A stretch of 64,000 bases of DNA from Ailanthus altissimus. Its lineage: Eukaryota; Streptophyta; Magnoliopsida; Sapindales; Simaroubaceae. Location of the stretch: NCBI GenBank assembly GCA_946807835.1, contig OX327712.1, positions 10,372,001-10,436,000 of the forward strand, in the 5' to 3' direction. The translations under genes were made by a program, and so were the position numbers. Below the pieces are notes generated by a model. That model was not told the origin of the DNA and did no database searches. It worked only from the letters and a program-made list of their open reading frames with translations. Below, one piece after another: positions 62,285 to 64,000 of this stretch. Position 1 is the first letter of the stretch; each line of letters begins with the position of its first letter.

Positions 62285-63623
62285 TGATAAGGGCTTAAAT
62301 GTATTATTATATCTATTACTTAGGACTTTAGGTTTTGTTTTAAATTATAAATATTTGACTATTTATTTGTATTTTTTTAATCATAAATAGGTTTATGAAC
62401 CAAGGCGTGAAGATTTTTGATAAAATAAATGTGAAATGGACAAGAAACGGTGAAGAAACGACAAAAAAATGAAGACTCAAACATGCAGGCCTGGATGTTG
62501 CGACGTCCAAGGTAGATTATGGGGCACTGCGCAACTACAGCCAGTGTTGTAGCATGCATTCATATCTCACCACCTTGACGTTTTCAGGTCTGGGCGTCGT
62601 AGTGCCCATGTGACAAAATAAACACCCTCTCAATTATCTTGTTTCAACTTGGATTCAAGGCCTTTCGACCCTAGGATTTCTAAAACCTATAATAGCATTA
62701 TTTTTTAAGCTAAAACACAGACTTTATGAGAGGTAAAACTTAAGAAGACAATTCACAATACAAAATAGGAGATTAAAGCTGAGACTTCAAAATTAAAGAT
62801 CAAAATTCAAGCTTCAAGTCAAGATAGATAGAGAAGCAACTCAGGGTGTCTCCTTGTTTAGTTTTTATTCACTTTTCTTATCATTATGTTCTTAATTATG
62901 ATGTCTTTGTTTTAATGTTTTGATACTATTAAGTTTGTCATAAGCTAAACTCTTTTGATCTAGGGTTAGACTTTTGAACCTAGTATATAGTTGGACTTTA
63001 TTAATTCATAGTTTATAAACTTAATACATATAATTGATTCATTCTATCTTGTGTTTATTACTTTCATTATACCAGGTCAATATTTTAAATGATTCAGGAA
63101 TCATGATGAACTTGATAGAGGAATTTATATGTTTAGCCTAGGATAGTTTGATGCATAATCATAGAGTGACAATTATGAGTTTCATATAGGATAGAAATAT
63201 ACTTGGATGGCATGTATGGTATTATTTGGACCTGTTCTTAATGAATTACATTCTATTTGGATTACCGTTGACATATAGATAATTGTTAGAATGTAATATA
63301 ATCACTCGACCATTGATAAAGACTTGTGATGAGATTAGAGTCTAAGCCCATAATTCGTATAAAGGAATTAACTAACAGATTAATGAATCCAATAAAATAT
63401 TAAGGGATAAGATGAAACTCTAGATTGCTTTGATAGGATTAGGTTAATTAGATACCATCTATCTATAGATTTTTTTGGATAAACATAAAGTAAAATTAAT
63501 TTTAGCAATTGATTGAAAGAAATAGAGTAAGTTGTTCCTGTGGGAATGATAACTAGGACTTAAATTTTATATTACTTTGATACGATAGTGTACATTTATG
63601 CTTAGCTATTATTGCATACAACA
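62285..63623 (+). repeat. Solo LTR G, Athila type, in the copia integrase
   Basis: 1339 bp from TGATAAGGGCTTAAATG to TATTGCATACAACA with exact duplications TATAT (62280-62284 and 63624-63628). Its start resembles the outer end of the Athila-type element's LTR at 28089, so it belongs to that subfamily rather than to that of D and F. GC-rich words (GGGGCACTGCGC, GGGCGTCGTAGTGCCC) lie at 62500-62610. Confidence 0.92.
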
Positions 63624-63628
63624 TATAT

Positions 63629-64000
63629 GTGTTAAAGAGTAAGGTGAAAGTATTTAAGTCATTCAAAACATGGAAGACCTTTGTTGAGAATCATACTAGT
63701 AAGGAGATTAAGAAACTAAGGATAGATAATAGTCTCAAGTATTGCAACGAGGAGTTTGATAGCTTTTGCACCCAGCATGGGATAGTATGGCACAAAACTG
63801 TAAGATCAACACCACAACAGAATGGTTTGGCAGAGAGGATGAATAGAACCTTGCTTGAAAGAGTAAGATACATGTTGACCAATGTAAAGATGTCTAAGGC
63901 AATTTGGGGTAAGGTTATAGTGACGACAACTTACTTGATCAAAAAAAGTCATTCCTTAACTATTGACATCAAGACCCTATAAGAGAAATGGTCAGGAAGC
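63629..64000 (+). pseudogene. Copia integrase core, continued (cut by window edge)
   Basis: Reads on from the first part after the TATAT duplication. KKLRIDNSLKYCNEEFDSFC has the second catalytic Asp, and TPQQNGLAERMNRTLLERVR the Glu. It stays open for 117 codons and then meets a stop at about 63980. The catalytic residues are intact in this part. Confidence 0.9.

Larger units (their letters stand above)
58767..64000 (+). mobile_element. Ty1/copia element, interrupted by two solo LTRs, running off the right edge
   Basis: Order: gag (58767-59460), protease active site (59570), GAG-pre-integrase and integrase (61635-62284, then 63629 to the edge). Two later insertions, 59583-61629 and 62285-63623, each have exact 5-bp duplications, and each lies in coding sequence that joins in frame when the insert and one duplication are taken out. 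Other damage is limited: a few stops, a frameshift in gag near 59050 and another near 59420. RT, RNase H and the 3' LTR must lie beyond 64000. Confidence 0.93.

Overview
This is a stretch of nuclear DNA from a flowering plant, almost certainly a eudicot. It is AT-rich and full of LTR retrotransposons of classic plant lineages. It also carries two intron-containing host genes with GT-AG introns and plant-type proteins. The species cannot be fixed from the sequence. No bacterial, organellar or CRISPR features were seen.

Layout. (1) 1-7395: a minus-strand Ty3/gypsy chromovirus of Tekay/Del type, cut by the left window edge. Its gag-pol is one frame broken by stops and frameshifts, and its 5' LTR spans 4632-7395. 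(2) 7.4-30 kb: a nested pile. A very decayed minus-strand Tat-lineage Ty3/gypsy element (integrase ~10.8-11.1 kb, RNase H ~11.8 kb, RT ~15.4-17.1 kb, gag ~19.6-21.8 kb) was split by solo LTRs, a hAT-type MITE, a larger hAT-like element and an Athila-type element (21806-28089). The Athila element lost RT, RNase H and integrase and itself holds a solo LTR. (3) 30.4-34.2 kb: an intact five-exon host gene on the plus strand, an RRM protein of the BPA1 (binding partner of ACD11) family. (4) 36.6-41.2 kb: a decayed minus-strand Ty1/copia element. (5) 41.2-42.8 kb: a remnant with a tRNA-Met primer site and a short movement-protein-like fragment, holding another solo LTR. (6) 42.8-46.6 kb: further Tat-type gag and a broken plant-mobile-domain gene. 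(7) 46.6-51.2 kb: AT-rich intergenic DNA with a ~50-bp minisatellite. (8) 51.5-55.0 kb: an intact eight-coding-exon JmjC histone demethylase gene of the JMJ13/JMJ706 group on the plus strand. (9) 55.7-57.7 kb: a minus-strand phosphorylase-superfamily pseudogene whose intron holds a complete TRIM element. (10) 58.1-64.0 kb: a plus-strand Ty1/copia element with two solo LTRs in its coding region, running off the right edge.

The most informative signal is the insertion record. Six solo LTRs of Athila type, one unrelated 2-kb solo LTR, one TRIM, one truncated Athila element and one MITE can be delimited, most by exact target-site duplications. In three cases the interrupted reading frame closes again when the insert and one duplication are removed. 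The oddest structure is a run of five ~145-bp units with tRNA-like A- and B-box sequences inside a hAT-like element (17.85-18.5 kb). No convincing new biological system was found.
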